Source of the DNA: Morchella semilibera | Lineage: Eukaryota; Ascomycota; Pezizomycetes; Pezizales; Morchellaceae | DNA length: 64,000 nucleotides | Direction: 5' to 3' | NCBI GenBank assembly: GCA_009192285.1 | Contig: CM018604.1 | Location: forward strand, 496,001-560,000 | In this document: piece by piece, positions 21,926 to 35,429 of the stretch | How the letters are laid out: every line of letters starts with the position of its first letter | How positions within the stretch are numbered: the stretch's first letter is position 1 | The notes under the pieces: generated by a model | Told to the model about the DNA's origin: nothing | What the model saw: the letters and a program-made list of their open reading frames with translations, nothing else | The model's database searches: none | Made by a program: the position numbers and the translations under genes

Positions 21926-23806
21926 ATGGGTCTTGAAACTCTCCCGCCTTCCCCAACAACCAACGGACGAAGCCAAATGAAAAAAAACGACGCTTCGGGT
22001 GGATGGGTCATCCAAAAATTTGGCGGTACCAGCGTGGGCAAGTTCGCCGAGAAAATTGCCGAAGATATTGTGCGGTGAGCTCACCCCTCAACCATGCCCA
22101 CAAACAATGTTATGGAGCATTCTTTCTAATTATTGGCAACGAGTACAGGGCATATCTCAGCGACCATAAAATCGCAGTCGTGTGCTCGGCGAGAAGTACA
22201 GACACAAAGGCGGAAGGAACCACAAATCGGTGAGTCATACCTACAATATAACTTGGTGTTATAGATCTATTACTTATTTTGAGCTTTTCGGTGGCTAGGC
22301 TCCTCCGAGCTGCAGAAGAAGCTCTAAAGCCTGGATCAAGACTATACCTCGACATTGTTGAAGCGATCCGGGAAAGCCATGTTGGCGCTGGTACAGAGCT
22401 TATAAAATCTAAGGGAATACTCGAGCAGCTTAAGGACGATATAGAAACAGAATGTGGAAAACTGATCAACTTTCTCAGTGCCGCCCAGGTTCGTATTAAG
22501 GCTTTTTACTGTGTAAAATTAGTGTCACGCAGGGTATTAAACAATTATCGCCTCCAGATCATCGACGAAATCAGTCCGAAAACAAAGGACATCATCATCG
22601 GTGCCGGAGAAAAATTAGCGTGCTTGCTCATGACTGCCCTTCTGCGGGATAGGGGGGTCGATGCGGAGTACGTAAACTTGGACAGCATTATCCCTAGTAG
22701 CTATACATGCAAAAAAGGCCTTGATCAAGAATTCTACGACTACCTCCCCAAGCGGTTAGCGGAGAGGATACAGTTATGTGAGAACAGAGTGCCAGTAGTC
22801 ACAGGCTACTTCGGTACCGTCCCAGGAAGTCTCTTAACTTCTGTTGGCAGAGGATATACAGATCTCTGCAGTGCGCTCCTGGCGGTCGGACTCGATGCTG
22901 AAGAACTCCAAGTGTGGAAGGAAGTTGATGGAATCTTCACTGCAGACCCTAGGAAGGTTCCAACTGCACGCTTAATTCCAGTGATCACCCCCGAAGAGGC
23001 CGCAGAGCTTACATATTATGGCTCAGAGGTAAATCTCCGTCCAAAAGAACCGTATAAGCGAACCTAGCTGATGGGTCGGCCTAGGTTATACATCCATTCA
23101 CCATGGAGCAAGTAATCCGTGCACGGATCCCAATCCGTATTAAGAACGTCGAAAATCCTGCAGGCGAAGGCACTATAATCTTTCCTGATACTATACACCG
23201 GAAAGGCGAGGACACCCCTACCGAACCCCCAAGGCACATGCGCGTTAAAACGCATGATCCACTTCTTGTTCAGAGACACAAACGACCGACTGCGGTTACC
23301 ACCAAAAACAATATCGTAGTCCTCAACGTTCACTCGAATAGAAAATCGCTTGCTCATGGTTTCCTCGCGGAGATTTTTTCCACCCTCGATAAGTGGCGAT
23401 TAGCAGTTGACCTTATCTCTACAAGTGAAGTACATGTGTCTATGGCTTTGCACTCAGAGGTTAGAGAGAACGACCTGAAAGAAGCGATTGAGGAGTTGAA
23501 ACATTATGGAACAGTCGATGTTATTCGTGGCTTGACAATTCTCTCCTTGGTAGGCAAGCACATGAAGCAGATGGTTGGTATTGCTGGGAGAATGTTTAGC
23601 ACTTTAGCTGAGAGCAATGTGAATATTGAGATGATCTCACAAGGTAAGATACCTGTACTCATTACTCCTGCTCGCGACTCAAGAACTAACACGCACGTTC
23701 TGCAGGTGCGAGCGAAATCAATATCTCATGCGTCATCAAACAGGCAGATGCCATACGTGCCATGAATGTACTACACACAAAGTTATTTACGTACCAGGAC
23801 CTCTAA
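21926..23806 (+). CDS. HOM3: Aspartokinase
   Basis: Phosphorylates L-aspartate, the first step to threonine, methionine and isoleucine in fungi; cytosolic. Six exons (21926-22074, 22149-22229, 22299-22488, 22558-23028, 23085-23643, 23706-23806) sum to whole codons, 516 aa, near the usual fungal length. The N-terminus has the ATP-site signature VIQKFGGTSVGK, then AVVCSARSTDTKAEGTT. Substrate motifs follow: VGRGYTDLCSALLAV and WKEVDGIFTADPRKVP, then TPEEAAELTYYGSEVIHP. The C-terminal half has the two ACT regulatory domains (VLNVHSNRKSLAHGFLAEIF; LVGKHMKQMVGIAGRMFSTL, AESNVNIEMISQGASEINIS) for threonine feedback. It is followed in the same direction by TOR, 1.3 kb away. No Gcn4 site is obvious just upstream. 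Confidence 0.95.
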
Positions 23807-25114
23807 CAGTGTGACTGTCGAAAAGTTAGTGAGGAGTGGATTTTTCTTTCTGGTTTGTGTAATAATTGGTGGGACCGGTGCCTGTTTTAATTGTATCCTC
23901 TTTTTGAAAAAAGTTCCCCCCTTAGCTTCAGATATAAGACATATCTGGCATATAGAAATTGTCTCTTGATACACTACATGTATTGTATAAATGATCTTTG
24001 TATTCACCAAGTGTGTATTGAGTCAACCCGAAGATGCATGTATACATACATGTACTTATACTCGTACTTTGTAAATTTACCTGTGCGAGTGTTACATGGC
24101 CGAGTGATATTATATGATTGATCTTCTAGGAGGTATCATTATAGACGACTTCCCTGGCCACTCGAACACCCCCTCACTCGGAAATTTAACGTAAAATAAG
24201 AATGATCTTTGTTGTAACCGGCTTCTATACTACTAACTCACCAATCGTTATCAACTATTCGAGTAAGGGGGGGGTGTTCGAGTGGCTAGGGAAGTCGTCT
24301 ATCTACATGTATACGCACTTTCCATGTCTCCATAGATCTACTAAGACCTTCCGTGTAATGACGCATGTCATTAAGATGTACATGTATTATATTTACCCGC
24401 GGCAGAGAAGTAGTCTAAGTACAAAAGTACATGTACTTATACATATGTACATGTACTTGTGCCCCGGGGTCCTTAAAGTGATGAAACAAGCTCAATACAC
24501 TGGTGTTGCGACCACCATCAAAGCTAGACCCGGTTAACTTTTCCCATTTTTGTTTTGTTTCCAGCTACTTTATAGCCTTGTCTGATTCAATTCAATCTAT
24601 ATGGACCACACGCATCCCCAAATTTGGGCATGGCGGCCAATAGCTGCGGAATTGTGGCTCTTTATCACTTTGAGAACCCCCAGGGTACATGTATGTATAC
24701 ATTACATGGGAACAAGGGTTATATTTATAACAAAACATGTTCAAATACATGTTCTTAAGATGTCAAGCGGTGCTATTATCACTTTGGGTCAAAAATAGTA
24801 GTTGCAGGGATCTTTTTTCTGGGTGGGCAATCAGCATTTCTCAAAATTGATGCTTGGCCTAAAATCTCTATTGCGCATTTAGCTGTGGACAGTGGGTAAA
24901 GTTGCCGATAAGCTTCGTTGGTTCTGCCAAGTGACCGCCACTGGTGTCACATGCCAAGACGTTGTGAACCTCACGTCTTCAGCCGCTAGCCTACTTCCGC
25001 ACATAACTTCAACAGCTCAACTGGTATCTCAACGAGCCCTTCTCAGCATACTACTATTTCACACCCCTAGGGTTGTATATCTAATTTTCCGAAAACGCCT
25101 TTCCCGAGGCCGTC
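23807..25114. other. HOM3-TOR intergenic region, dense in TACATGTA
   Basis: No gene. It includes MITE family 1 copy C and the highest density of the TACATGTA palindrome in the window (23975, 24047, 24304, 24379, 24428, 24448, 24686). Two copies at 24428 and 24448 are in the longer form GTACATGTAC, 20 bp apart. The TOR promoter should lie in the last few hundred bases. Confidence 0.6.
24142..24301. mobile_element. MITE family 1, copy C
   Basis: The best-preserved copy, about 160 bp. Left end TAGACGACTTCCCTGGCCAC, right end GTGGCTAGGGAAGTCGTCTA, complements at all but one position. The inverted repeat continues inward through TCGAACACCCCC for about 32 bp. Bounded by TA. The interior TTTAACGTAAAATAAG and CACCAATCGTTATCAACT align with copies A and B. 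Confidence 0.85.
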
Positions 25115-28100
25115 ATGGCTTCTCCCCACTTGGACACGCTAGGAAGAATCTTTACAGACATACGGAGCAAGTACGCGCTCAATAACACATCCCACTCGCG
25201 AGGCTCACGTTTCGAGGCTGGCGTTACTGATGAGTTTTCGGTGGCGATTTAGATATGAAGAAGTACGACAGAAGGCGACTAATGAGTTGAAGATACATTT
25301 GGAAGTTGTTTCCCGAGGTTTGCCGGTTCCAGCGCGGTTGCAGCTAATTCGTTTGGGTGCTGACGGATCCGTTTAGAGTACTCCAGCGAGCAGCTCTCGA
25401 GATATCACTCCGAAGTAAATCGGCGAGTGTCAGAGTTCATTCACAGCAGTGATACTACCGATAAGATTGGGGGTATTCTAGCCCTTGGAGTGCTCATCGA
25501 TGTCGACCACGATGATAGCACCCAAAAAACCACACGATACGCGAATTATCTACGAAGTATAATGAGAGGGAACGATAATCATTGTATGGTTCTTGCTGCT
25601 AAAACTCTAGGGCAGCTTGCAGCGCCGGGGGGGACGTTGACCTCAGAGCTAGTGGAGAGCGAGGTTAAGCAGGCTCTTGAGTGGTTACAAATTGATCGGC
25701 AGGAAAATCGACGCTTTGCTTCTGCTTTACTCTTGAGAGAGCTAGCGAGAAGCTCTCCCACATTGATTTACGGCTTTATCGGGCAGATATTGGATCTGAT
25801 ATGGGTAGCATTACGGGACCAGAAAGTTTTAATTAGGGAGACAGCTGCGGAGGCTTTAGGCGTGTGTCTAGCAATCATGAAACATCGCGACACAACAAAT
25901 AGGGATATGTGGTATGCAAAGATTCTTGAGGAGGCAAAAATAGGGTTACGATCCGCATCAGCAGACTACACACATGGGAGTCTCCTGATATACCTACAGT
26001 TATTGGATTCTGCAGGGATGTTTATGCACGAAAGCTACCGAGAGACCTGCGATACAGTTTTACGATTAAAAGACAACCGTGATGCAGGCATTCGAAAACT
26101 TACTATCAAGATGATTCCATGTCTAGCAAAGTACAACCCAGCGGAATTTGTCACTAGCTACTTGCACAAATTTATGATGCATCTTCAATCTCAGCTCAAA
26201 AAGAAAGATTCGGATGAACGTGGCTCTGCTTACAAGGCCATTGGCGAGGTGGCGTTAGCTGTTGGAAGCAGCATGAGCCTTTACCTCGACGGAATACTTG
26301 CCAGCATAAAAGAAGGTCTCACCATGAAGGGACGAAACCGCTCACAAAGGGCGGAACAGGAAGCACCGATATTCGAATGTATCAGTATGCTGGCCACGGC
26401 GGTAGGTCAGGCTTTAACTAAATATATGCACGATCTGCTTGGTTTAATATTTTCCTGCAACCTCAGTGTGAAGCTTACCCAGGCTTTGGTCGACTTATCG
26501 CATTACCTCCCGCCTCTTCTACCAACTATCCAGGAACGTCTTCTCAACATGATCAGTATGGTTCTCTGTGGTCGGCCATTTAGGCCTTTGGGGAGCCCCG
26601 TATCTGTCCAACCATCCGTGACAACAGCAGCAAAGCAATCCAGAGATGGTATGACGGCCGAAGAGAGAGACGCTGAAATCACATTAGCGCTCCACACCCT
26701 CGGTAGTTTTGATTTTACTAGTAAGTCATTTTGCCAACTCAACATATCAGGATCGAATTAGAGATCTGAATCTAACTGGAAAGACCATATCTTGAATGAA
26801 TTTGTTCGTGACATCGCCATGAAATACGTGGAAGACGATAATATCGAGGTTCGAAAAGCGGCCGCTCTGACTTGCTGTCAGCTGTTTGTGCGAGACCCAA
26901 TCTGCTATCAGACAAGCAATCATGCGATTCAAGTGGTTGGTGAAGTAATGGAAAAACTCTTAACTGTGGCTATCGCAGACCCAGGTTTGTTGGACTGGAA
27001 GGATAATACTATCAAAGCTTTATTAACATTTCAAAATAGACCCTGATATCCGTAAAACGGTTCTGCTATCCCTCGACGCTCGATTTGATAGGCATCTTGC
27101 AAAAGCAGAAAATGTTAGATCCCTGTTCTTGGCTTTAAACGACGAAATTTTTGCTATCCGAGAAGCCGCAATAACTATCATTGGACGGCTTACCCTTCAC
27201 AACCCTGCATACGTTATACCTTCCCTTCGAAAAACTCTTATCCAGCTGCTTACAGAATTGGAATACTCCAATGTCTCTCGGAATAAAGAAGAGAGCGCAA
27301 GGCTTCTCAGTCACCTGGTCGCTGCGTCGCAAAAGCTCATTAGACCGTACGTTGAGCCCATGGTCAGGGTTCTTCTACCTCGGGCCCGCGACCCCAGTGC
27401 GGGAGTAGCCTCAAGCATTTTGACAGCTCTAGGAGAGCTTGCAACTGTTGGTGGAGAGGATATGGTTCCGTACATCCCGCAGCTAATGCCGCTTATCATC
27501 GAGACCTTACAAGACCAAAGCTCGCCTGCGAAAAGAGATGCCGCTCTGAGGACTCTTGGCCAATTGGCCAGCAACTCAGGATATGTAATCGAGCCTTACG
27601 TTCAGTATCCTCAACTTCTCTCCATATTGGTAGGTATCGTGAAGACCGAACAGAATACTACCCTACGAAAGGAAACTATCAAATTAATGGGTATTCTGGG
27701 GGCACTTGATCCTTACAAACATCAAACTGTGGAGCGGACTTCTGAACTTATCTCAACCGACCAAGTCCATGCCGTCACAGATGTGTCGTTGATTATGACT
27801 GGACTGACCCCCTCGAATGAAGACTATTACCCTACTGTTGTTATCAATTCTCTCATGAATATGCTGAAAGACCCTTCACTCGGTCAGCATCACTCTTCCG
27901 TCATTGATGCTATCATGAATATCTTCAAAACTCTTGGGTTGAAGTGTGTTCCGTTTTTAGGTCAAATTATTCCCGGGTTTCTGTCTGTTACTCGGGCTTG
28001 CCCTGCTAGCAAATTAGATTCATACTTCAACCAGCTGAGCATCTTAGTCTCGATTGTGAAGCAGCATATCAGGAACTTCCTGCCAGATATTCTACAGCTC

Positions 28101-31100
28101 ATCCGGGACTATTGGGATTCCACCCCAACTCTACAGACCACAATTCTTCAGCTCGTTGAGGCTATTGCGCACTCTCTAGAAGGGGAATTCAAAGTGTATC
28201 TCGCACAGCTACTTCCACTAATGTTGAAGGTCCTAGAAATGTCCGACCCCAGCCGGCCCGGGCCACAGGAAAAGGTTCTTCATGCATTCGTTGTGTTTGG
28301 CTCCAGCAGCGAAGAATATATGCACCTCATCCTCCCGGTCATCGTTCGAATGTTTGAAAAGCCGAGTCAGAAGCCACAAACAAGAAAGGTTGCAATGGAA
28401 ACAGTGGCAAGACTATCAAGGAAGGTCAACATTTCTGACCATGCGTCGAGGATCGTTCACCCATTGTCTAGGGTATTGATGTCCGGGAGTAACGACCTGA
28501 GAGTTACGGCATTGGACACGCTTTGTGCGCTTGTTTTCCAATTAGGTCACGACTATGCCCATTTCATCCCGATGATTAACAAGGTACGTGGTATAGTTAT
28601 GCTCTAGGACTTTTATTGTGCTGATTTTTCTTAGATTCTACAAGTAAACAAGATTTCCCATGGAAATTACGACTTACTTGTAGGTAAGGTACTGAAGGGT
28701 GAACCGCTGCCTCAAAACCTGAGCCCCGATGATGTGTACGTATCCAGGTCGATATCTTGATTCATGTGGCTGACTATTTCCATAGAGAGAAAGCGGATGA
28801 AGTTTCTTTTGCCGATTTCGGACCAAAGAAATTACCAGTGAATCAACAACATCTGAAGAATGCATGGGAGGCTTCTCAACGATCAACTCGTGAAGATTGG
28901 CAAGAATGGATCCGCCGATTCAGCGTGGAACTTTTGAAGCAGTCGCCCTCTCATGCTTTAAGGGCCTGCGCAGGGTTGGCAGGGGCATACTATCCTCTAG
29001 CTCGAGATTTATTTAATGCTGCGTTTGTATCTTGTTGGACAGAGTTGTACGACCCGTGCCAGGTAAGTATCTGCGGACTTATTCAGGATGAGGCAATTTT
29101 AACCTCTTATAGGAAGAATTGGTCCGCTCCATCGAGACGGCCCTGGTTTCGCCACACATTCCGCCGGAGATCTTGCAGATTCTTTTGAATCTTGCCGAGT
29201 TCATGGAGCATGATGATAAAGCTCTTCCAATTGACATCCGAACCTTGGGAATGTATGCTGCGAAATGCCACGCTTATGCTAAGGCGTTACATTATAAAGA
29301 ACTGGAATTTCTTCAAGAGCCACAGCCGAGTGTCATTGAAGCACTCATTAGTATTAATAATCAACTACAACAATCCGATGCTGCCATTGGTATCCTTCGA
29401 AGAGCTCAGGTCTACAACGACGTCCCTCTTCGAGAATCCTGGTTTGAGAAGTTACAAAGATGGGAAGAGGCTCTGAAGGCTTACCAAGAGAAAGAGCTGA
29501 CTGATCCTCATTCATTCGATATTACTATGGGGAAAATGAGGTGTTTACACGCACTAGGTGAATGGGATCATTTATCACAACTTGCTCAGGACAAATGGAG
29601 ACATGCCAATCGCGACATACAACGTCTTATTGCACCACTTGCAGCAGCTGCAGCTTGGGGATTAGGTCAATGGGAGCTTATGGATGAGTATATCATGGTT
29701 ATGAAAGAACATTCACCCGATAGGAGCTTTTTTGGTGCAATTCTGTCATTACACAGAAACCAGTTCGAAGATGCGGCGAAACATATCGAGAAAGCTAGAG
29801 AAGGTCTTGATACGGAACTCAGTGCGCTGGTTGGCGAGAGTTATAATCGAGCTTATAGTGTGATTGTTCGGGTCCAAATGTTAGCGGAACTGGAAGAAAT
29901 CATCACATACAAGCAGAACAACGACCAGCCTGAGAAACAGGAGACCATGCGACGGACTTGGACAAAGCGCCTCAAGGGCTGCCAGAGGAATGTCGAGGTT
30001 TGGCAACGAATGCTGAAAGTTCGTGCACTCGTAATTTCGCCAAAAGAGAATATGGACATGTGGATTAAATTCTCAAATCTTTGCAGAAAATCTGGAAGAA
30101 TAGGCCTTGCGGAGAAATCTTTGAATTCTTTGCTCCCACAGAACGAAAGCATTGGAAATATCTCAGGCACATCAGTACCGCCTCAGGTGACATATGCACG
30201 CTTGAAGTTCATGTGGGCTACTGGACAGCAACAGGAAGCAATCCAACATCTCTTTCATTTCACTGATTCGCTTTCAAGGGACCTGAGAATGAATCTTGCC
30301 AATGGTATGGCTCACCACGGCATTCCTCCACAACAAGCCTTAACCCCTGGAATTGAAGATGAACATACCCGTCTTCTTGCAAGGTGCTATTTAAAACAGG
30401 GTGAATGGCAGATCGCACTTTACAAAACATGGCATGCAGAACCTCATACTGCTTACAAGATTTTGGACTCATATCACAAGGCGACCCAATTCCACAAGGA
30501 TTGGTATAAAGCTTGGCATGCTTGGGCCCTGGCCAACTTTGAAGTTGTCACTGCAGCCACTGCGGCGGAGGGTAGGGAAAATACGCACTTGAATCAACAA
30601 ATGGTTAGGGATCATGTCATACCTGCTGTGAATGGCTTTTTCCGGTCCATCTCACTTTCCGCTGGAAGCTCTCTTCAAGACACTCTTCGGTTATTGACAT
30701 TGTGGTTTGCGCATGGCGGGCATCCCGAAGTAAATGCGGCTGTCACAGAAGGGTTCAACTCTGTCAGCATCGATACTTGGCTAGAGGTCATCCCACAACT
30801 CATTGCTAGAATCAATCAACCAGACGCGGTAGTGAGGCACTCAATACATCAACTCCTTGCAGAGGTTGGGAGGGCGCATCCACAGGCTTTAGTATACCCA
30901 TTGACTGTTGCATCAAAATCCTCCCTGTCCAGGCGTCAAAAGTCGGCTGCCCAAATAATGGACAGTATGAAGGCTCATAGTCAAGTGTTGGTCGACCAAG
31001 CTGAGATTGTCAGTAATGAGCTGATTCGAGTTGCGGTCTTGTGGCATGAGCTTTGGCATGAAGGTTTAGAGGAGGCTTCAAGGTTGTACTTCGGGGACCA

Positions 31101-32929
31101 TAACATTGACATGATGTTCAAGACGCTTGAACCACTACACACCATGCTAGAAAAGGTAGGCTACTCAATATATGGCCTGTAAGACGTTCTAACCAGACTT
31201 TATAGGGTCCGGAAACTCTAAGGGAAATCTCGTTCCATCAAGCTTTCGGCAGAGATTTACACGAGGCAAAGGAATGCTGTGTAGCATATAGAAGGACTAA
31301 TGAAGTCGGAGATCTCAACCAAGCATGGGACCTTTATTACCAGGTATGACTCATCAGCCCCCACTCATTCAGCGTATTAATACAGCTTATTGACTGCTAA
31401 CATCTAATCTAATGTAGGTCTTCCGTAAAATAACAAAGCAACTGCCCCAGCTCAACTCCCTCGATCTACAATATGTTTCTCCAAAACTTTTGGTAGCTGA
31501 AAATCTTGAATTAGCAGCCCCTGGTAATTAAGTATATTTCACCAAACAATTTCTCGCTCTAACACCTAGTAGGAACATACGCAACTGGCAAAGCCATTGT
31601 CAAAATTATGGGCTTCGAACCTACCTTCAGTGTCATTTCTTCCAAACAGAGGCCGCGTAAATTGACCATTAAGGGGAGCGACGGAAACCCTTATCAATAC
31701 GTCTTGAAGGGACATGAAGATATCCGGCAAGATGAGCGTGTGATGCAACTTTTTGGATTGGTGAACACTTTGCTCTCCGTGGACTCGGAATGTTTCAAGC
31801 GTCATTTAAGTATCCAACAGTACCCAGTTATCCCACTTTCTCAGAACTCGGGATTGCTAGGATGGGTTCCCAACAGTGATACTCTTCACGTGTTGATTAG
31901 AGAATACAGGGAGAGCAGGAAGATTCTCTTGAACATCGAGCACAGGATTATGCTACAGATGGCACCTGATTATGATAACCTAACGCTTATGCAAAAGGTC
32001 GAGGTCTTTGGATATGCTTTAGACAATACCACTGGTCAGGACCTGTACCGTGTGTTATGGCTCAAGAGTAAAAGCTCCGAGGCATGGCTCGATCGCCGTA
32101 CCAATTACACCAGATCTTTAGGTGTCATGTCAATGGTTGGATATATTCTTGGGCTTGGCGACAGGCACCCTTCCAACCTGATGCTTGATAGAATTACTGG
32201 GAAGGTTGTTCACATCGATTTTGGTGATTGTTTCGAAGTCGCGATGCACCGTGAAAAGTATCCAGAGAAAGTACCATTCAGATTAACACGCATGTTGACT
32301 TATGCCATGGAAGTCAGTAATATTGAGGGTAGTTTCAGGACCACCTGCGAGGCAGTCATGAAGGTGTTGAGGGAGAATAAGGAGTCTCTAATGGCTGTAC
32401 TGGAGGCTTTCATGCACGACCCTTTGATGCACTGGAGATTGGGAACAAAGGAGAGCCCAGCTGAAATTGGGCCGACTGCACCCGGTGAACGGAGGCGAAG
32501 CGTTATGATGGCGCTGGATCCAGCAGAAATCGCGAGGCTGAGAAGTCTTTCTGTGGATGGTGATGATCATGGTATGCTCAATTATCTAATTCCACGGGCG
32601 CACAAGTCGCTAATCATTGGGCAGAACAAAGGAAACCGGAACAGCAGAATGAAAGGGCACTCCAGGTTTTAGAGCGTGTTAAGGCAAAACTCACAGGTAT
32701 ATCATTCTACTTTCTTTTTAAACTAAAAACGATCCTAACATCCTTTAGGTGCGGACTTCAAGGCGGGAGAAGAGTTGGAGATTCCCAAGCAGGTTGCTAG
32801 ATTGATCGAACAAGCAACTAATTTAGAGAACTTGTGTCAGCACTATATTGGTATGTTTGCTCCTCTTGAGTCTGATATATACTCTTTACTAACACTTGTT
32901 TCTTATTAGGATGGTGCTCTTTCTGGTAG
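25115..32929 (+). CDS. TOR: TOR serine/threonine kinase (PIKK family)
   Basis: Master growth kinase of TORC1 and probably TORC2. Fourteen exons: 25115-25170, 25253-25317, 25377-26720, 26784-26984, 27040-28583, 28635-28735, 28786-29062, 29113-31155, 31206-31343, 31418-31523, 31573-32571, 32607-32696, 32749-32850, 32910-32929. They sum to 2361 aa, the family's size. HEAT repeats fill the first half ([35 protein letters not shown]). The FAT domain lies on exons 7-8. The FRB domain ([42 protein letters not shown]) keeps the Ser and Trp needed for rapamycin-FKBP12 binding. Kinase motifs: [29 protein letters not shown] and HIDFGDCF. The FATC end is CQHYIGWCSFW. The intron at 32572-32606 is only 35 nt; one missing G at 32596-32598 would also restore the frame. 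The start begins a short exon that splices in phase into the conserved [10 protein letters not shown] region. Confidence 0.96.
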
Positions 32930-34413
32930 ATTCTGTATTTGTACACCGGATCATGGGGTGGCGGCGCGGTTTTCTGTATTTACCCTATCTTTTTTTTCGT
33001 CACTTTTTTTCCTCGAGCTTGGTGCTATATTACGTGATGCAAAGTCACATCGTTATTTATTTTCTTGTAGAGGTTAGGGATTATTTTAAATAAACATATG
33101 TGATTAGATAATTCATAACCTTTTGGGTTTCACTTCTGATACGAATATACTGAATTTTTGCAATTGGTATCTGCCGATGATTATTCAAAACCATGCCTCA
33201 AATACGAGTATAAGTATCCACCTATCAGACTTCTCGGTCACTTTTATTGTAGAGGAGAAAGTAGAACCGTTGTTGCCCTTAGTGACGGGAGAACCAGTTC
33301 GCCCACCACCCCCTCCAGGTTCTTTGGAGGTAGCACACAGTAGTAGTAGCCTCATTCCGCTACCGTAGTAAATTTATGCCACATAGTTGTTTAGCGGTTT
33401 AGAGTCAAGCAGGTATAAACGGCCACATCTGCACCCCACACCCCCCGCATCTGGTAGTGAAACACCGTACCAGGTCCCGAGCTATACCCTTCTCGTTGCA
33501 CTGTGGAGGTCAAGCATCCTCTGAGCGGGGTAAGCCCATGGACCATATGAGTCCTAGCTTCGGAACCCTTAAGCAGGCCTCCTAGAACATACATGTAGAG
33601 GCGAGGAGAAAACAACAAAAACATTCGTGTACCGGCGTTTATCATCCAACCTTTCCTGGTAAGGCTCGCCATCCTTCTTGATGTTAGGCCATACTTGAGA
33701 GGTTTCAGAGTCACCTTCAGCTACCCGGGCTCGTTTCGGGCATTGCCGCCTTGTTTTGTGCTTGGGTTGAGGAGTGGGGTTTATGAAGCTGTATAGCCAT
33801 GATATCGGGGAGCGTGACAAGGCTGTTTGAGTAGTTACTTCGTAACTTGATGGGCTGTGTCATTCAAAGTAAGGAGCATGTGGGGTGATGGTATTGTGAG
33901 ACAGCAAGCAAAAGCACACTTAGCTAGGCGAATAGCCCTGCGGAGGCCATATTTACGTTTAAACGAAACTTGTCTTTTTTCCTTGAGAAGTGGCTCTTCA
34001 TGGGGACAGATCTGACAATAGCGGTATATATGTTCAAAAACTCTGGGATAGGCCAGAAAGCCGTTTCGTTGACTACATGTATTCCTATTGCTGTGGGTCC
34101 TTCTTGACCAATAAGAGAACTCAAAGTAGGTTAGCCGCCGCCTCGTCCGAGTGATAGATATAATGATGACATAATCAAGTCCGTTTAGATAATGCAATCT
34201 CTCTGCCGCGTGTAGGTGGTACTTTGGGGTTTGGAAAGCGACGTTTTGTGTTTGCTTGGTACCCCCACGTCCCAACAGCCTACTTGCATGTACTTTGGGG
34301 GCGGGGATAAGTGAAAAGACACCCTTCACGCAATCTTGGCAGCGTGGTGTCTTCTGTCTTCTCACTTACCTCTCCGTAGGTGCTTGTAGGTACACTTATG
34401 TAGAGCCTTATTT

Positions 34414-34521
34414 GGCCCTTTGCGCAAAAAACTCCAGAGTCTTTCTCCGGTAGCTTGATTGGTGCCTATCCTCCATCAACCAATCACACAGGTAGGAAAA
34501 GAGTCTTTTGCGCAAAGGGCC
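34414..34521. mobile_element. Short inverted-repeat element, about 108 bp
   Basis: Left end GGCCCTTTGCGCAAAAAACT and the complement of the right end GGCCCTTTGCGCAAAAGACT agree at 19 of 20 positions. No clear target duplication. The interior is AT-balanced and non-coding. MITE-like. Confidence 0.65.
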
Positions 34522-35411
34522 TATTATGTAGTTTAGCCTGGTAGGCTAGCGTGTGGAAATCATTCCCATCTATATGTACTTATATATAGTATACTCACAC
34601 TTGGTGTAGCACCTAGAGAAACCGTTATCTTTGGTTGATGAATTAATATCAGCTGTATAGAGCAGTAGGGGTATGCGTTCTATTTTCGTCGAAATAGAAC
34701 ACAAGATAGCAGACTTAAAAACCTTAAGTTCCTTGTAGTACCCCATGCGAATATAAAAATAAGAAAATACCTACATGTATCTATCCTACAATGCCCCGGT
34801 TCTCAGTAATGTCTACCCGCCCGTGGTAGATAACCTAAGTACATGTAAGTACATGTAGTTGTGTGGAACCGCGCGGCACCTATTTGGACCCTTGCCCCCT
34901 ACAAATGATCAGCCGTTTCTGGACCAAACAAAGATGTGGCATGACCACTTTTACTTGGGTTATGTATTTTAGAATCCTTTTATTCCCGCTGCAACGCTGG
35001 GTGTTTGGTACTCCCACAACTAAGTACATGTATATACCCGATATGCACCTACATTCTGAGAATCTTCAGCCCCATTCGTTTATGTATGTACTTTATACGA
35101 GAAGAGGCGGAGTGAGCGTGCGTCATTGACCGCTAGATACAATGTATGTAAGTAGTAGTACGTCAAATGAGGCTTGTGTGTCGCACGAATAGAATAGAGT
35201 TGTCGCGTAATGTCATAAGGCTGACGAGCACGTCGCAACCAACCACTTCATCACTCATCACTCGTGCGTTTCTTCCATCCAATAAACGCTTTGATAACTG
35301 AATCATATTAAATCTCCTTTTAATGAGGCGTATTTTCAAAACGTCCGGCACCGGAACCCCGATATGAAATACCGTCTCAAATACACATACACTATCGGCC
35401 TAGGTTCTTTG

Positions 35412-35429
35412 AAAAAAAAAAAAAAAAAA
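35412..35429 (+). repeat. Poly(A) run of 18
   Basis: Uninterrupted A tract 570 bp upstream of AUR1, directly followed by a small unrecognised open frame. It might mark the 3' tail of a retrotransposed piece, but no target duplication was found. Confidence 0.6.

Noticed and set aside
33835-34365. 176-codon open frame on the minus strand
   Set aside because: Composition is that of translated non-coding DNA, with no motif, no splice context and overlapping open frames in other phases.
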